Assembly (NCBI GenBank): GCA_003551005.1
Contig: PULR01000049.1
Span: 1 to 49,865, forward strand
Direction of reading: 5' to 3'
Length of the DNA: 49,865 nucleotides
DNA from: Mollicutes bacterium
GTDB lineage: Bacteria; Bacillota_I; Bacilli_A; Izemoplasmatales; Izemoplasmataceae
Made by a program: the position numbers and the translations under genes. A model generated the notes under the pieces. That model had not been told where the DNA came from, ran no database searches, and saw only the letters and a program-made list of their open reading frames with translations. Below are positions 24,029-31,398 of this stretch, piece by piece; position 1 is the stretch's first letter, and each line of letters begins with the position of its first letter.

Positions 24029-24676
24029 TTACGTATCTTCTGCTAAGTTCATGGCGAAATGCATGGACTGATAAGCGAAGGAACCGATCGGACTCTTGAT
24101 CGTGGTTCTGCGCTCGCCGATCCGTTCGAATCCGTAACGTTCATAGAACACATACGTGCTGTCCGTGTCCGAGAACAGATGGACATTCTTCCCGCCTCGG
24201 CTGCGCACGCGGGTGAGGAAGGCATCCATCAGCGCACGGCCGATGCCCTTTCCTTGATAATCGGGGTGGACTGCGAACAGCACGACTTCGCTGTCGTAGG
24301 TCCGGGGAGCTTTCTTTTCGAGCTTCTTGAATTCACGCTCGACTTTCAATGCAGCCCTGAGCGCGCCGATTCCCTGCCGCATAAAAAGCAACGGGATTGT
24401 CTCGACGTTCAACGCGAGGATCCGGGGGATGGATGCGAGCGAAGCTTTGTTTCTACCGTACCGACCGAACAAAAGCCCCACGACGCGTCCGCTGTCTGCG
24501 ACCACGCGACAGTCGTTCGCCTCGGCGAGCGACAAGTGCGCATCCTGACGCATCATCCGGCGCACGACGGAAGGATTGTCGGTATACTGCTCCATCGGCC
24601 AGACGGCCCTCAGCACGTCGACCACCTGTTTGAAGTCCCCTCGTCTGTAGGGACGAATATCCAGCGTGTCCTCCAT
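24029..24676 (-). CDS. GNAT family N-acetyltransferase
   Basis: A 215-residue acetyltransferase. The acetyl-CoA binding motif is VLFAVHPDYQGKGIGRALMD (about 128-147), with the later GNAT beta-strand region FYERYGFERIGERR. The N-terminal IRPYRRGDFKQVVDVL is typical. The acceptor is unknown. AGGAGG precedes the ATG, and the barstar gene ends 8 bases upstream, so this is the third gene of the barnase-barstar operon; a role in modifying that system is possible but unsupported. Confidence 0.85.
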   Translation of the reverse strand: MEDTLDIRPYRRGDFKQVVDVLRAVWPMEQYTDNPSVVRRMMRQDAHLSLAEANDCRVVADSGRVVGLLFGRYGRNKASLASIPRILALNVETIPLLFMRQGIGALRAALKVEREFKKLEKKAPRTYDSEVVLFAVHPDYQGKGIGRALMDAFLTRVRSRGGKNVHLFSDTDSTYVFYERYGFERIGERRTTIKSPIGSFAYQSMHFAMNLAEDT

Positions 24677-24684
24677 AGAACCTC

Positions 24685-24951
24685 CTAGTGATACTCGATC
24701 TCAAGATGGCCTTTGCGGTGCAGTTCCTCGAGCAGGTTGAAAAGCCGATCCGCGTATTCTCCAAGCGACGCCCGGGCATCCTCTGCATGGGTGAGCACGA
24801 GCCGAAGTGGTTCACTTGAAAAGCGAAGCGCCTCTTCGAGCGCATCGAGATTGTGTCCATAATATTCACGCAGTCCCAGCCGGGACTGCAGATACGCATG
24901 CGTCTCTTTACGGGAAGTCAGCCGCCGTCCGTCAATCGTAATGCGTTTCAT
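24685..24951 (-). CDS. Barstar-family ribonuclease inhibitor
   Basis: An 88-residue intracellular inhibitor. The barstar core YYGHNLDALEEAL is clear, as is the second half LFNLLEELHRKG. The barnase-binding loop keeps the Asp corresponding to Asp35 in NLDAL, while the Trp38-Asp39 pair of barstar reads Glu-Glu. It immediately follows and overlaps the barnase-like gene (about 20 bases), the classic immunity layout. Start 24951 has GGGGATGAGG upstream; an ATG at 24966 is also in frame. Confidence 0.88.
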   Translation of the reverse strand: MKRITIDGRRLTSRKETHAYLQSRLGLREYYGHNLDALEEALRFSSEPLRLVLTHAEDARASLGEYADRLFNLLEELHRKGHLEIEYH

Positions 24952-25429
24952 AGTCCTCATCCCCATACAGCAAGATGAACGTGTCGTAGTGATCCGGGGT
25001 GTAGAAGATCAGCCCGTCGTTGGAATAGACCAGCCGCTCCGCGCCCCGGTAGCCGCCGTCGTAGTTCACATCGGCGCTGAAATACCGGCGTCCGTAGGCA
25101 TCGGGGAGGATGTCCTCTTGGTTGTTGAAGGGTTCTCCGCCGATGCTTTTGCCTTCGGCGACCGCCCAGAGGTTGCCGGCCTCGGGAACCCAGCCCCTGG
25201 ATTCCGCTTCCGCCTTGGTGATGTAGTTATCGGGAAGGCGGTTGTACTGGTTCAAATAGGCAGCGACCGCATCCGGGTCCGTATATTCTCCATCCTCTTC
25301 GATGGTTACCTGGGCATCGTCGACGGTGTTGATGCGCTGCCGGTCCTGCATATCGAGCGAATCGTCGCCAACACAGGCCCCCAGCGACAATCCCAGCAGC
25401 ATGGCAAGCATGGCAAGTAGTTTGTTCAT
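24932..25429 (-). CDS. Barnase-like ribonuclease, lipoprotein form, with altered catalytic residue
   Basis: A protein of about 165 residues. The signal peptide ends in a lipobox (LLGLSLGAC), so it is probably lipid-anchored outside the cell, unlike freely secreted barnase. The domain aligns well with barnase: RLPDNYITKAEAESRGWV, GKSIGGEPFNN, then GRRYFSADVNYDGGYRG and TPDHYDTF. Equivalents of Lys27, Arg83, Arg87 and His102 are kept, but the general base Glu73 (in barnase WREAD) is Ser here (YFSAD). The C-terminus has an added acidic tail of about 12 residues. AAAGGGG precedes the ATG at 25429. Barstar follows. Confidence 0.87.
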   Translation of the reverse strand: MNKLLAMLAMLLGLSLGACVGDDSLDMQDRQRINTVDDAQVTIEEDGEYTDPDAVAAYLNQYNRLPDNYITKAEAESRGWVPEAGNLWAVAEGKSIGGEPFNNQEDILPDAYGRRYFSADVNYDGGYRGAERLVYSNDGLIFYTPDHYDTFILLYGDEDYETHYD

Positions 25430-25594
25430 TGATGTGACCCCTTTCATTATATAGCATAACACAGTCCACACGGCCCGTCACGGGCGCGAAGGGAATGAAA
25501 ACGGTACATTTGATAAAGAAAAGTCCATCCATCCTCCCACCGCCGGCGGGAAGACACCGAGGTGCGGTCGATGAACGGACTCCGAGAACGATGA

Positions 25595-25680
25595 TGGTGC
25601 GAGCGGGGGGACTTGAACCCCCATGGGATGAACCCACATGACCCTGAACCATGCGCGTCTACCAATTCCGCCACGCTCGC
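25595..25680 (-). tRNA. tRNA-Leu(CAG)
   Basis: Cloverleaf on the minus strand: acceptor GCGAGCG with CGCTCGC, D-arm GGCGGAATTGGTAGACGC, anticodon stem CATGG/TCATG with loop TTCAGGG (anticodon CAG), long variable arm, T-arm GGGGGTTCAAGTCCCCC and encoded CCA. Confidence 0.96.
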
Positions 25681-25701
25681 GTGTCTAGCTTTACCGATAA
25701 C

Positions 25702-25730
25702 ATGATAGCATCATCCCCACCGGTATTCAA
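25702..25730 (-). promoter_or_regulatory. Promoter of tRNA-Leu(CAG)
   Basis: Minus strand TTGAAT (25725-25730), 17-base spacer, TATCAT (25702-25707), about 20 bases before the tRNA. Confidence 0.65.
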
Positions 25731-25797
25731 GTGCCGAGGGGATTTTTCAACGCCGCCGTCCACATGTCAATTCTGCCAGGGACAGGAAACCGCCGGC

Positions 25798-26205
25798 TTA
25801 TTCGCCGACGATGCGAAGGTGCAACTTGCGTCGGCGCGGGCCGTCGAACTCGCAGAAATAAATACCCTGCCAGGTGCCGAGCACCGGCGCGCCGCCGTCG
25901 ATAAAGACGGTCTCCGAGACCCCGACGACGGAAGATTTGATGTGCGCATGCGAGTTTCCTTCGGCATGAGCGAAATCGGGGCGGTCGGGTAGGCTTTTAT
26001 CCAGACCCAGCAGTAGATCCCGCTCCACATCGGAATCGGCGTTCTCGTTGATGGTCACGGCGGCCGTCGTGTGCGGAACGAAAAGCAAGGCCTCGCCTTC
26101 ACGGACACCGCTTTCTTTGATAGCCTCACGCAGCTCGCGTGTGATGTCGACCATGTCCGAGGCTCCTCGGGTGCGGATAGTCAAAGTCTTGGTCATGCGT
26201 CCCAT
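25798..26205 (-). CDS. YjbQ / UPF0047 family protein
   Basis: About 135 residues of the YjbQ family, a trimeric beta-fold enzyme family annotated as secondary thiamine-phosphate synthase, although the natural role is unclear. The motifs VPHTTAAVTINENAD, EGNSHAHIKSS and TWQGIYFCEFDGPRRRKL are all present. The ATG at 26205 has AAGGAG 8 bases upstream; in-frame alternatives lie 3 codons to either side. It sits between two tRNA-Leu genes on the same strand. Confidence 0.93.
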   Translation of the reverse strand: MGRMTKTLTIRTRGASDMVDITRELREAIKESGVREGEALLFVPHTTAAVTINENADSDVERDLLLGLDKSLPDRPDFAHAEGNSHAHIKSSVVGVSETVFIDGGAPVLGTWQGIYFCEFDGPRRRKLHLRIVGE

Positions 26206-26270
26206 GACGGGCACTCCTTCCGCTTCGCATTCCCGCGAGCAGGGGGCGCTTTTAGCTACCCGGCGCGGGT

Positions 26271-26297
26271 AAAAAAAGCAACTCCGCAGAGCTGCTG
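26271..26297 (-). terminator. Terminator of the tRNA-Val/tRNA-Leu unit
   Basis: On the minus strand GCAGCTC-TGCG-GAGTTGC forms a hairpin followed by seven T, 12 bases after tRNA-Leu(GAG). Confidence 0.8.
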
Positions 26298-26308
26298 AAG
26301 AGACAGTG

Positions 26309-26397
26309 TGGTGCGAGCGGGGGGACTTGAACCCCCATGGCCGTAAGTGGCCACATGGCCCTCAACCATGCGCGTCTACCAATTCCGCCACGCTCGC
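26309..26397 (-). tRNA. tRNA-Leu(GAG)
   Basis: Acceptor, D- and T-arms are identical to those of the tRNA at 25595-25680. Anticodon stem CATGG/CCATG with loop TTGAGGG (anticodon GAG), a longer variable arm (TGGCC...GGCCA) and encoded CCA. It lies 3 bases after tRNA-Val. Confidence 0.96.
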
Positions 26398-26400
26398 CGA

Positions 26401-26475
26401 TGGTGGAGACTGACGGACTCGAACCGCCGACCCCTTGCACGTCAAGCAAGTGCTCTCCCGCTGAGCTAAGTCTCC
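26401..26475 (-). tRNA. tRNA-Val(GAC)
   Basis: Acceptor GGAGACT/AGTCTCC, D-arm TAGCTCAGCGGGAGAGCA, anticodon stem CTTGC/GCAAG with loop TTGACGT (anticodon GAC), T-arm GGCGGTTCGAGTCCGTC and encoded CCA. Confidence 0.96.
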
Positions 26476-26491
26476 TTCACCGTCGCAAAAG

Positions 26492-26520
26492 ATTATATCA
26501 ACCGCCCGTATGAAAGTCAA
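26492..26520 (-). promoter_or_regulatory. Promoter of the tRNA-Val/tRNA-Leu unit
   Basis: Minus strand TTGACT (26515-26520), 17-base spacer, TATAAT (26492-26497). Confidence 0.75.
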
Positions 26521-26543
26521 GGCATAGGGGAATGAAAAACGGA

Positions 26544-27566
26544 TTATCCATGGTACAGACGGAAGCGTCCTGCACCGATATGTCGGATGTCGGTGACAAC
26601 CTCGAGCGTCATCTGCGTCTCCTGTTTCGTGAAGACCCGGGTGCGAAGCGCAGGGTTGGTGTGCTTCGGGGGCTTCTCGAGAGACTCGACAAAGCGGTTG
26701 TGCGCGTTGAGGCGCTCGTTGACATACAGCATCGACTCCACCGGCAGTTCCTGCATGCGCCGCTCGAAGGTGGGAAGGAAACTCTCGTCATATTCATAGC
26801 CGATGGAATTCCGCGCAAGCATCCCCGCGGCCACAAGCGTCGTGCCCGTCCCTGCGAAAGGGTCCAGCACGGTATCGCCCTTGATGGAGTACATGTTGAT
26901 GAGTCGCTGGGGCAGCGCGAGCGGAAACGCCGCCGTGCGGGAGCGGTTCAGCTCCGCATCGGCACGCTGGCGTTCACCGCCAAGGCGCCATACATCCGAA
27001 AACCAGGTGTTGCGCTCTTCATAGAAGAAGGCGCTCTCTCGGCGGCGCTCCTTCTCTTCTTCCGTGAAGCGGCGTTTGCCGCCCTTGCGGAAAATCAGGA
27101 CCTTTTCATGCTCGAGCGTGACGTAGGCCCCTGCGGGCAGGACACCCGAACCCATGAACTTCGTCGGTGCGTTGGTGCTTTTGCGCCAGACGATCGAGGG
27201 CAGGGGCGAGAAGCCCCGCCGACGCATCGCTTCGCCGATCCGGGCGGCGTTGGGATAAAGCTTGAACTCCCCTTGTAGACTGCGGGTGGCATCGCCGATG
27301 TTGATGCAGACGAAGGCGCCCTCATGGAGCACGCGGGCTAAAGCGTCCCACGTCCGATCGAGCTGGGCGTGCATGCGTTCAAACGCCGCTTCGCCCTCGC
27401 CGGCGGCGAGCAGGGATGCAAGATAGGAGTCGCGCTCGGCGAACAAGCCATCCCACATGCGCACCATGGGATAGGGCGGCGAGGTGACGACGAGCGAGAT
27501 GGACCCGGCCCTGAGGTTGCGCATCGAGGACGAACCTTCCGTGTAGAGTGTGTGTTCAGTCTCCAT
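26544..27566 (-). CDS. Orphan DNA methyltransferase (N4-cytosine/N6-adenine class)
   Basis: About 340 residues. The catalytic motif TSPPYPM is near residue 35 and the SAM-binding motif DPFAGTGTTLVAAG near residue 240, so the order is catalytic-first (beta class). TSPPY is usual in N4-cytosine enzymes, although N6-adenine cannot be excluded. A Lys/Arg/Glu-rich middle segment (RRFTEEEKERRRESAFF) may form the target-recognition region. The frame is open upstream, but the ATG at 27566 has GGGAGGG 6 bases before it and fits the domain. No restriction gene is adjacent, and the upstream co-operonic gene encodes a DUF6062 protein. Confidence 0.88.
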   Translation of the reverse strand: METEHTLYTEGSSSMRNLRAGSISLVVTSPPYPMVRMWDGLFAERDSYLASLLAAGEGEAAFERMHAQLDRTWDALARVLHEGAFVCINIGDATRSLQGEFKLYPNAARIGEAMRRRGFSPLPSIVWRKSTNAPTKFMGSGVLPAGAYVTLEHEKVLIFRKGGKRRFTEEEKERRRESAFFYEERNTWFSDVWRLGGERQRADAELNRSRTAAFPLALPQRLINMYSIKGDTVLDPFAGTGTTLVAAGMLARNSIGYEYDESFLPTFERRMQELPVESMLYVNERLNAHNRFVESLEKPPKHTNPALRTRVFTKQETQMTLEVVTDIRHIGAGRFRLYHG

Positions 27567-27579
27567 GCTTGCCCTCCCT

Positions 27580-28215
27580 TTAGCGACGATGATCGCCCTG
27601 ATCGACGAGCAGCCGCACGATGCGTTTCCAGGCCCGCCGTTCTTCGGGGGTCCAGCTTTCGGAGGCGTGCTTGTAGTCGTGTTTTTTCCGGATGCCCTCA
27701 AGCTGCGCGTGCAGTTCGTCGTATTTGCGCGAGGTGATGCGCATCAGCTGCTCATCGGCTGTTGATCGCCGGCGGAGCTTGCCGCGGACGCCCTCGAGGT
27801 GATGCATGCACAGCACACCCCCGGCGTCGTAGGCGGAGATGAAAGCCGGATCCTTCAGGCCTTTGGCGAACCAGTAGAGATAAGTCGTTTCGTTCTTCAG
27901 CTCGAGTTCACACAGTTCGCAGGGACGTCTGCGACCGCGGCGCTTCTTCTCCCACGCCTTACGTTTTTCCTCGAGCAGGTTGGAATAAAGGATCGCGTGA
28001 GAGAGCGGGCGTCCTGTCTCAAGGACGCGTTCGGAGTGGTGCCGGCAGAATCCTTCGGAATCGAGGAAGCGCTCGCGCGAATCGGGGTTGGTCACCACGC
28101 CATCGAGCACATGACGGATCCGGTGGTTGCTGCGGCGCTCGATGAGCGAGCAGACCGGACAGCGGTATCCGCGCATGACGCGTTTCAGCTCGTTTTTCAC
28201 CATGTCCTTGCCCAT
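27580..28215 (-). CDS. DUF6062-like Cys/His-rich protein
   Basis: About 211 residues. Paired metal-binding motifs are visible: YRCPVCSLIERR near residue 20, GFCRHHSERVL near 55, RPCELCELEL near 100 and VLCMHHLEGV near 135, which looks like two zinc sites of the CxxC...CxxH type. The C-terminal third is basic and helical. Family assignment from memory of the CPVC/FCxxH pattern; function unknown. GAGGTGG precedes the ATG at 28215; ATG codons a few residues downstream are possible. It shares a transcript with the methyltransferase (13-base gap). A TACAAT with TGG extension (28244-28249, minus) could be the promoter. Confidence 0.75.
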   Translation of the reverse strand: MGKDMVKNELKRVMRGYRCPVCSLIERRSNHRIRHVLDGVVTNPDSRERFLDSEGFCRHHSERVLETGRPLSHAILYSNLLEEKRKAWEKKRRGRRRPCELCELELKNETTYLYWFAKGLKDPAFISAYDAGGVLCMHHLEGVRGKLRRRSTADEQLMRITSRKYDELHAQLEGIRKKHDYKHASESWTPEERRAWKRIVRLLVDQGDHRR

Positions 28216-28382
28216 CCGGACCACCTCGCAGCCTTGTCACATAAATTGTACCACGCATCACAGCTCAGGGAAAGCCTCGACAGAACGCCAATGTCCATGG
28301 GTGGTGAAATCCCGAGCAATATGGCATAATGCAGGTAAGCTCGACTTTGGACAACCATCGACGGAAAGGGTCGGTTTCCCCC

Positions 28383-28411
28383 TTGCGTTTCCAATTAAAG
28401 AGTACTATAAT
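28383..28411 (+). promoter_or_regulatory. Promoter of the trk operon
   Basis: TTGCGT (28383-28388), 17-base spacer, TATAAT (28406-28411). The transcript would start near 28418, giving a leader of about 275 bases. The 170 bases between this promoter and the DUF6062 start hold nothing else that I can support. Confidence 0.65.
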
Positions 28412-28433
28412 CACCTTGTCAACTTACTTGTAG

Positions 28434-28467
28434 AAGCATACCGCCGCAGTAAGCATACCGCCGCAGT
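28434..28467 (+). repeat. 17-bp perfect tandem duplication in the trk leader
   Basis: AAGCATACCGCCGCAGT occurs twice with no gap (28434-28450 and 28451-28467), just downstream of the promoter. Confidence 0.9.
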
Positions 28468-28692
28468 CCGCCCTTTCTTCGGGCGGGGAAAGGAAGGTGG
28501 AAGATGCATAGCCTAAAGTCATTGCACGCCGCACAGGGCTCCTCCATGATTGATCCAAGACGGAGGGAGCCGGAGGGTTTCCAAGCAAGGGACCCGTGCG
28601 GCGTGTTTGTCGCATCCACCCCCGGCTGCGGCAAAGAAGAATCGTTTACCCGCGACGTTAGGAAGCGGGTCACGGTGGAAAGGAGTGTGCAC
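28468..28692 (+). promoter_or_regulatory. Long structured 5' leader upstream of trkA (unclassified riboswitch-like element)
   Basis: Nested pairing is visible: hairpin CCGCCC/GGGCGG (28468-28486); a closing stem GGTG-bulge-GATGC with GCATCCACC (28496-28507, 28612-28620); inside it ACGCCGCAC with GTGCGGCGT (28526-28534, 28596-28604); then GGCTCC/GGAGCC (28537-28571). A separate hairpin ACCCGC/GCGGGT (about 28651-28675) precedes the SD GGAAAGGAG. The conserved boxes of c-di-AMP (ydaO), Mg2+ (M-box) and c-di-GMP riboswitches were looked for and not found. Confidence 0.5.
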
Positions 28693-28694
28693 GG

Positions 28695-29144
28695 ATGGCC
28701 AAGACCAAACAAGTGAAAACTGTGTTAGTTATCGGATGCGGGCGCATGGGGGCGTCAATCGCCTCGCTCGCAAGCGAAGAGAACAAGGACGTAACGGTCG
28801 TCGACATCGAGGAGGACTCTTTAAAACGCCTTCCCGCCTCCTATGGCGGCAACACACTCCTGGGCGACGGTATGGACCGTGACGTGCTGGTGCGCGCCGG
28901 TATAAAGCAGGCCGACACCATCGTCGCCGCTACCGATTCGGACAACGTCAACCTTTTCATCGGCTTTCTCGCAAAGACGCTCTATCAAACCGGAAACGTC
29001 GTCTGCCGGCTCTATGACAACTCGAAGCAGACAGTTGTGGAGGACCGCGACATCGACACCATCTGTCCCCCCGAACTGTCCGTCAGGGCCTTCAAGGATC
29101 TCATCGATGAGGAGGTGAGTCCGGATGGCCATCAAGACTCGTAA
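28695..29144 (+). CDS. TrkA-type potassium channel subunit, RCK_N domain only
   Basis: A 149-residue cytosolic regulatory subunit. The Rossmann nucleotide-binding motif VLVIGCGRMGASIASLAS is intact, followed by VTVVDIEEDSL, GNTLLGDGMDRDVLVRAGI and TIVAATDSDNVNLFIG. The usual C-terminal RCK_C domain is missing; the protein ends about 20 residues after the RCK_N fold. GAAAGGAG precedes the ATG. Its 3' end overlaps the start of a second TrkA protein by 20 bases, so the two probably assemble together on the TrkH pore. Confidence 0.9.
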   Translation: MAKTKQVKTVLVIGCGRMGASIASLASEENKDVTVVDIEEDSLKRLPASYGGNTLLGDGMDRDVLVRAGIKQADTIVAATDSDNVNLFIGFLAKTLYQTGNVVCRLYDNSKQTVVEDRDIDTICPPELSVRAFKDLIDEEVSPDGHQDS

Positions 29145-29829
29145 GATCGTAATCAGCGGGGGGCATAAGAAGGTGCATTACCTGTTGCAGTCCCTCGCGC
29201 CCAGCAAACACCGCATTGTTGTCATCAACAAGGACAAGCAGTTCTGCAAGGCGCTTTCGCGGGAATTCGACGGAGCGACCATCATTCACGGGGACGCCTC
29301 CGAACCGGATATTCTGGAAGATGCGGGCATCGCCGGATTCGACCTCGCCATCTCGCTTTGCAACCGGGATGAAGACAACCTCGTCATCTCGATGCTCATG
29401 CGGGATATCTTTGACGTCAAGCGGACCGTCGCCCTCGTCAACCAGCCGCAGAATGTCGAATTCTTCGATGAAGCCGGCATCGACTCGACAATCAACTCCG
29501 CGAAGGTCATCGCCGGCATTATCGAACAGCATGCCTTCACCGAAAAGCTGCGGAGCTTCACACCCTTTGAAAACGAGGAGCTGATGCTTGTCGACATCGA
29601 GGTTCCGGAGGACTCGCCATTGCTCAGCAAGAAGATCTCGGACATCAAAGTCCCGGAAGGAGCCGTCATCAACGCCATCTATCGGGATCAAAAAGCGATA
29701 CTTCCGCGTTCGGAGACGATGATTGAAGCCAAAGACCGGCTCATTATCACCACCTTCAAAAAAGCACGTCAAAAAACTGTGAAAGCGATACTCGAGCCCA
29801 ATGCGAAGCCTAAAAAGCGAGTATTCTGA
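29125..29829 (+). CDS. TrkA-type potassium channel subunit, degenerate RCK_N plus RCK_C
   Basis: A 234-residue partner of the preceding protein. An RCK_N domain (about 1-135) is recognised by ATIIHGDASEPDILEDAGI and SLCNRDEDNLVISMLM, but the glycine-rich loop reads VISGGHKKVHYLL, lacking GxGxxG. An RCK_C domain (about 140-220) follows, with VDIEVPEDSPLLSKKIS and DRLIITTFK. The division of labour, an intact nucleotide site in one chain and the C-domain in the other, is unusual. SD GAGGTGAG. The stop overlaps the trkH start. Confidence 0.9.
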   Translation: MAIKTRKIVISGGHKKVHYLLQSLAPSKHRIVVINKDKQFCKALSREFDGATIIHGDASEPDILEDAGIAGFDLAISLCNRDEDNLVISMLMRDIFDVKRTVALVNQPQNVEFFDEAGIDSTINSAKVIAGIIEQHAFTEKLRSFTPFENEELMLVDIEVPEDSPLLSKKISDIKVPEGAVINAIYRDQKAILPRSETMIEAKDRLIITTFKKARQKTVKAILEPNAKPKKRVF

Positions 29830-31285
29830 TACACTGCACGTCGTCGGCTTCGTTCTGCGCATCGTCGGCTTCGGTTATCTCTTCCCGCTGCTCGCGGTGG
29901 TCTTTTTCAATGAAGCGTGGACACACGCCCTGGCGTTCATCGGGGCGTTCATCGGCACGGAACTGCTAGCGCTTTTGTTCTTGAAAAAACTGAAAGCGGA
30001 CGAGGACCGCACGTCCTTCACCTTCCAGCAGGGCGCTCTTGGCATCGTCGGTGCGTGGCTGCTCACGATGCTCATCAGCGCCGGGCCGTTCATGGCCATC
30101 CTCGGATACGACTTTACACGCGCCGTCTTCGAGAGCGTCAGCGGGTGGACAACCTCGGGACTGACGACCGTCGCGGTCGAAGCGGCACCCGGCAGCATCC
30201 TGCTGTTCCGCAGCCTGCTGCAGTTCTTCGGCGGTTTCGGCCTGGTCGCCCTCGCCGCTAGCTCGATCATCGGCGTGGGCAGTCTGAACGCGCTCTATGA
30301 CAGTGAAGGGCACGACCGGCTGCTCCCCAACATCAAGAAGACCGCCCGGTCCATGTTTCAGATCTACATCGGGCTGATGGTGCTGGGGGTTCTGCTTTAC
30401 ATCCTCGCGGGCATGCCCGCTTTCGATGCGCTGAATCATTCCCTCTCCGGCATCTCGACGGGAGGGTTCAGCGTCAAGGAGGCCAGCATCGGCCATTACG
30501 ACAGCGTCGCCATCGAAGGCGTCACTTTCGCCCTCATGCTTTTCGGCAGCACCAATTTCGCCGCCCACATCCTGTTGTTCCGACGAGATTTCAAATCGTT
30601 CTTCCGGATTACCGAGAACCGCTTCTTCTACTTCATGCTCATCAGCATGTCGATCATCGCCGTGCTGATTCTTTGGAACCTCGGCTTCGCCTTTGTCGGC
30701 GAATCGCTCCGCCATGGAGCTTTTGAAACCGTTTCGGCGATCACCGGCACCGGCTATACCATCAGCGATTATTCTGCCTTCCCCGGCGCCGTCGTGTTCT
30801 TCATCCTGATCATGATGATTCTGGGCGGACAGTCGGGCTCGACGAGCGGCGGGCTCAAGATGACACGCATCAACCTGATCCGCAAGAACCTCTCCTTCGC
30901 TGTACGCCGGATCTTCCAGCCCGAACATCAAGTCACGGAGAACGTCGTGCAGACTCCGGCGGGGCAGAAACTCATCCACAAGCAGGATGTCATCGAAATC
31001 TTCAATTTCGTCTCCATCTACATGCTGGCGCTCATCATCGGCACTCTGGTGCTCACCACACAAGGGGCGGCTTTGAAAGATGGATTGTTCGAGTTCGCCT
31101 CGACGATCGGCACCGTCGGGCTCACCATCGGCGTGACCGCGCCGGAGATGCCGCTGCTCTCGCAGTGGACGATGATCGCCGGCATGTTCTTCGGGCGCCT
31201 GGAGTTCCTCATCGTGCTCATCGTGCTCGTCAAGCTCTTCCGCGATGCAAAAATCGGCATCACTCGTGCGAGAAGGACAGACTGA
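29801..31285 (+). CDS. TrkH/KtrB potassium uptake pore
   Basis: A 494-residue membrane protein with four MPM repeats. The four pore loops show as SGWTTSGLTT, SGISTGGFSV, SAITGTGYTI and STIGTVGLTI, each with the filter glycine. It forms the K+ (or K+/Na+) path controlled by the two TrkA proteins. The start overlaps the previous gene by 29 bases and has only a weak SD, consistent with coupling. A terminator follows at 31289. Confidence 0.94.
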   Translation: MRSLKSEYSDTLHVVGFVLRIVGFGYLFPLLAVVFFNEAWTHALAFIGAFIGTELLALLFLKKLKADEDRTSFTFQQGALGIVGAWLLTMLISAGPFMAILGYDFTRAVFESVSGWTTSGLTTVAVEAAPGSILLFRSLLQFFGGFGLVALAASSIIGVGSLNALYDSEGHDRLLPNIKKTARSMFQIYIGLMVLGVLLYILAGMPAFDALNHSLSGISTGGFSVKEASIGHYDSVAIEGVTFALMLFGSTNFAAHILLFRRDFKSFFRITENRFFYFMLISMSIIAVLILWNLGFAFVGESLRHGAFETVSAITGTGYTISDYSAFPGAVVFFILIMMILGGQSGSTSGGLKMTRINLIRKNLSFAVRRIFQPEHQVTENVVQTPAGQKLIHKQDVIEIFNFVSIYMLALIIGTLVLTTQGAALKDGLFEFASTIGTVGLTIGVTAPEMPLLSQWTMIAGMFFGRLEFLIVLIVLVKLFRDAKIGITRARRTD

Positions 31286-31288
31286 ACC

Positions 31289-31315
31289 AAAAGCCCTCAA
31301 GATCGAGGGCTTTTT
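31289..31315 (+). terminator. Terminator of the trk operon
   Basis: AAAAGCCCTC (31289-31298), loop, GAGGGCTTTTT (31305-31315). Confidence 0.88.
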
Positions 31316-31342
31316 GATACGGCTGTCCTGCTCGCTTCAACT

Positions 31343-31374
31343 AAAAAGCCCGGGCTGTTTTCTGACCCCGGGCT
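31343..31374 (-). terminator. Terminator after tRNA-Arg(CCT)
   Basis: AGCCCGGG (31347-31354) pairs with CCCGGGCT (31367-31374); on the minus strand a T run follows, 25 bases after the tRNA. Confidence 0.8.
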
Positions 31375-31398
31375 AGTGTTTTACAAGAGGATATTTGA

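Noticed and set aside
28468-28692. c-di-AMP (ydaO), M-box or c-di-GMP riboswitch upstream of trkA
   Set aside because: Short similarities (GGCTCCT, GCCTAAAG) occur, but the ordered consensus boxes of each class are missing.
29966-31300. 444-codon antisense frame over trkH
   Set aside because: GC-rich mirror frame with low-complexity Asp/Glu/His composition, no SD and no domain; trkH is certain on the other strand.
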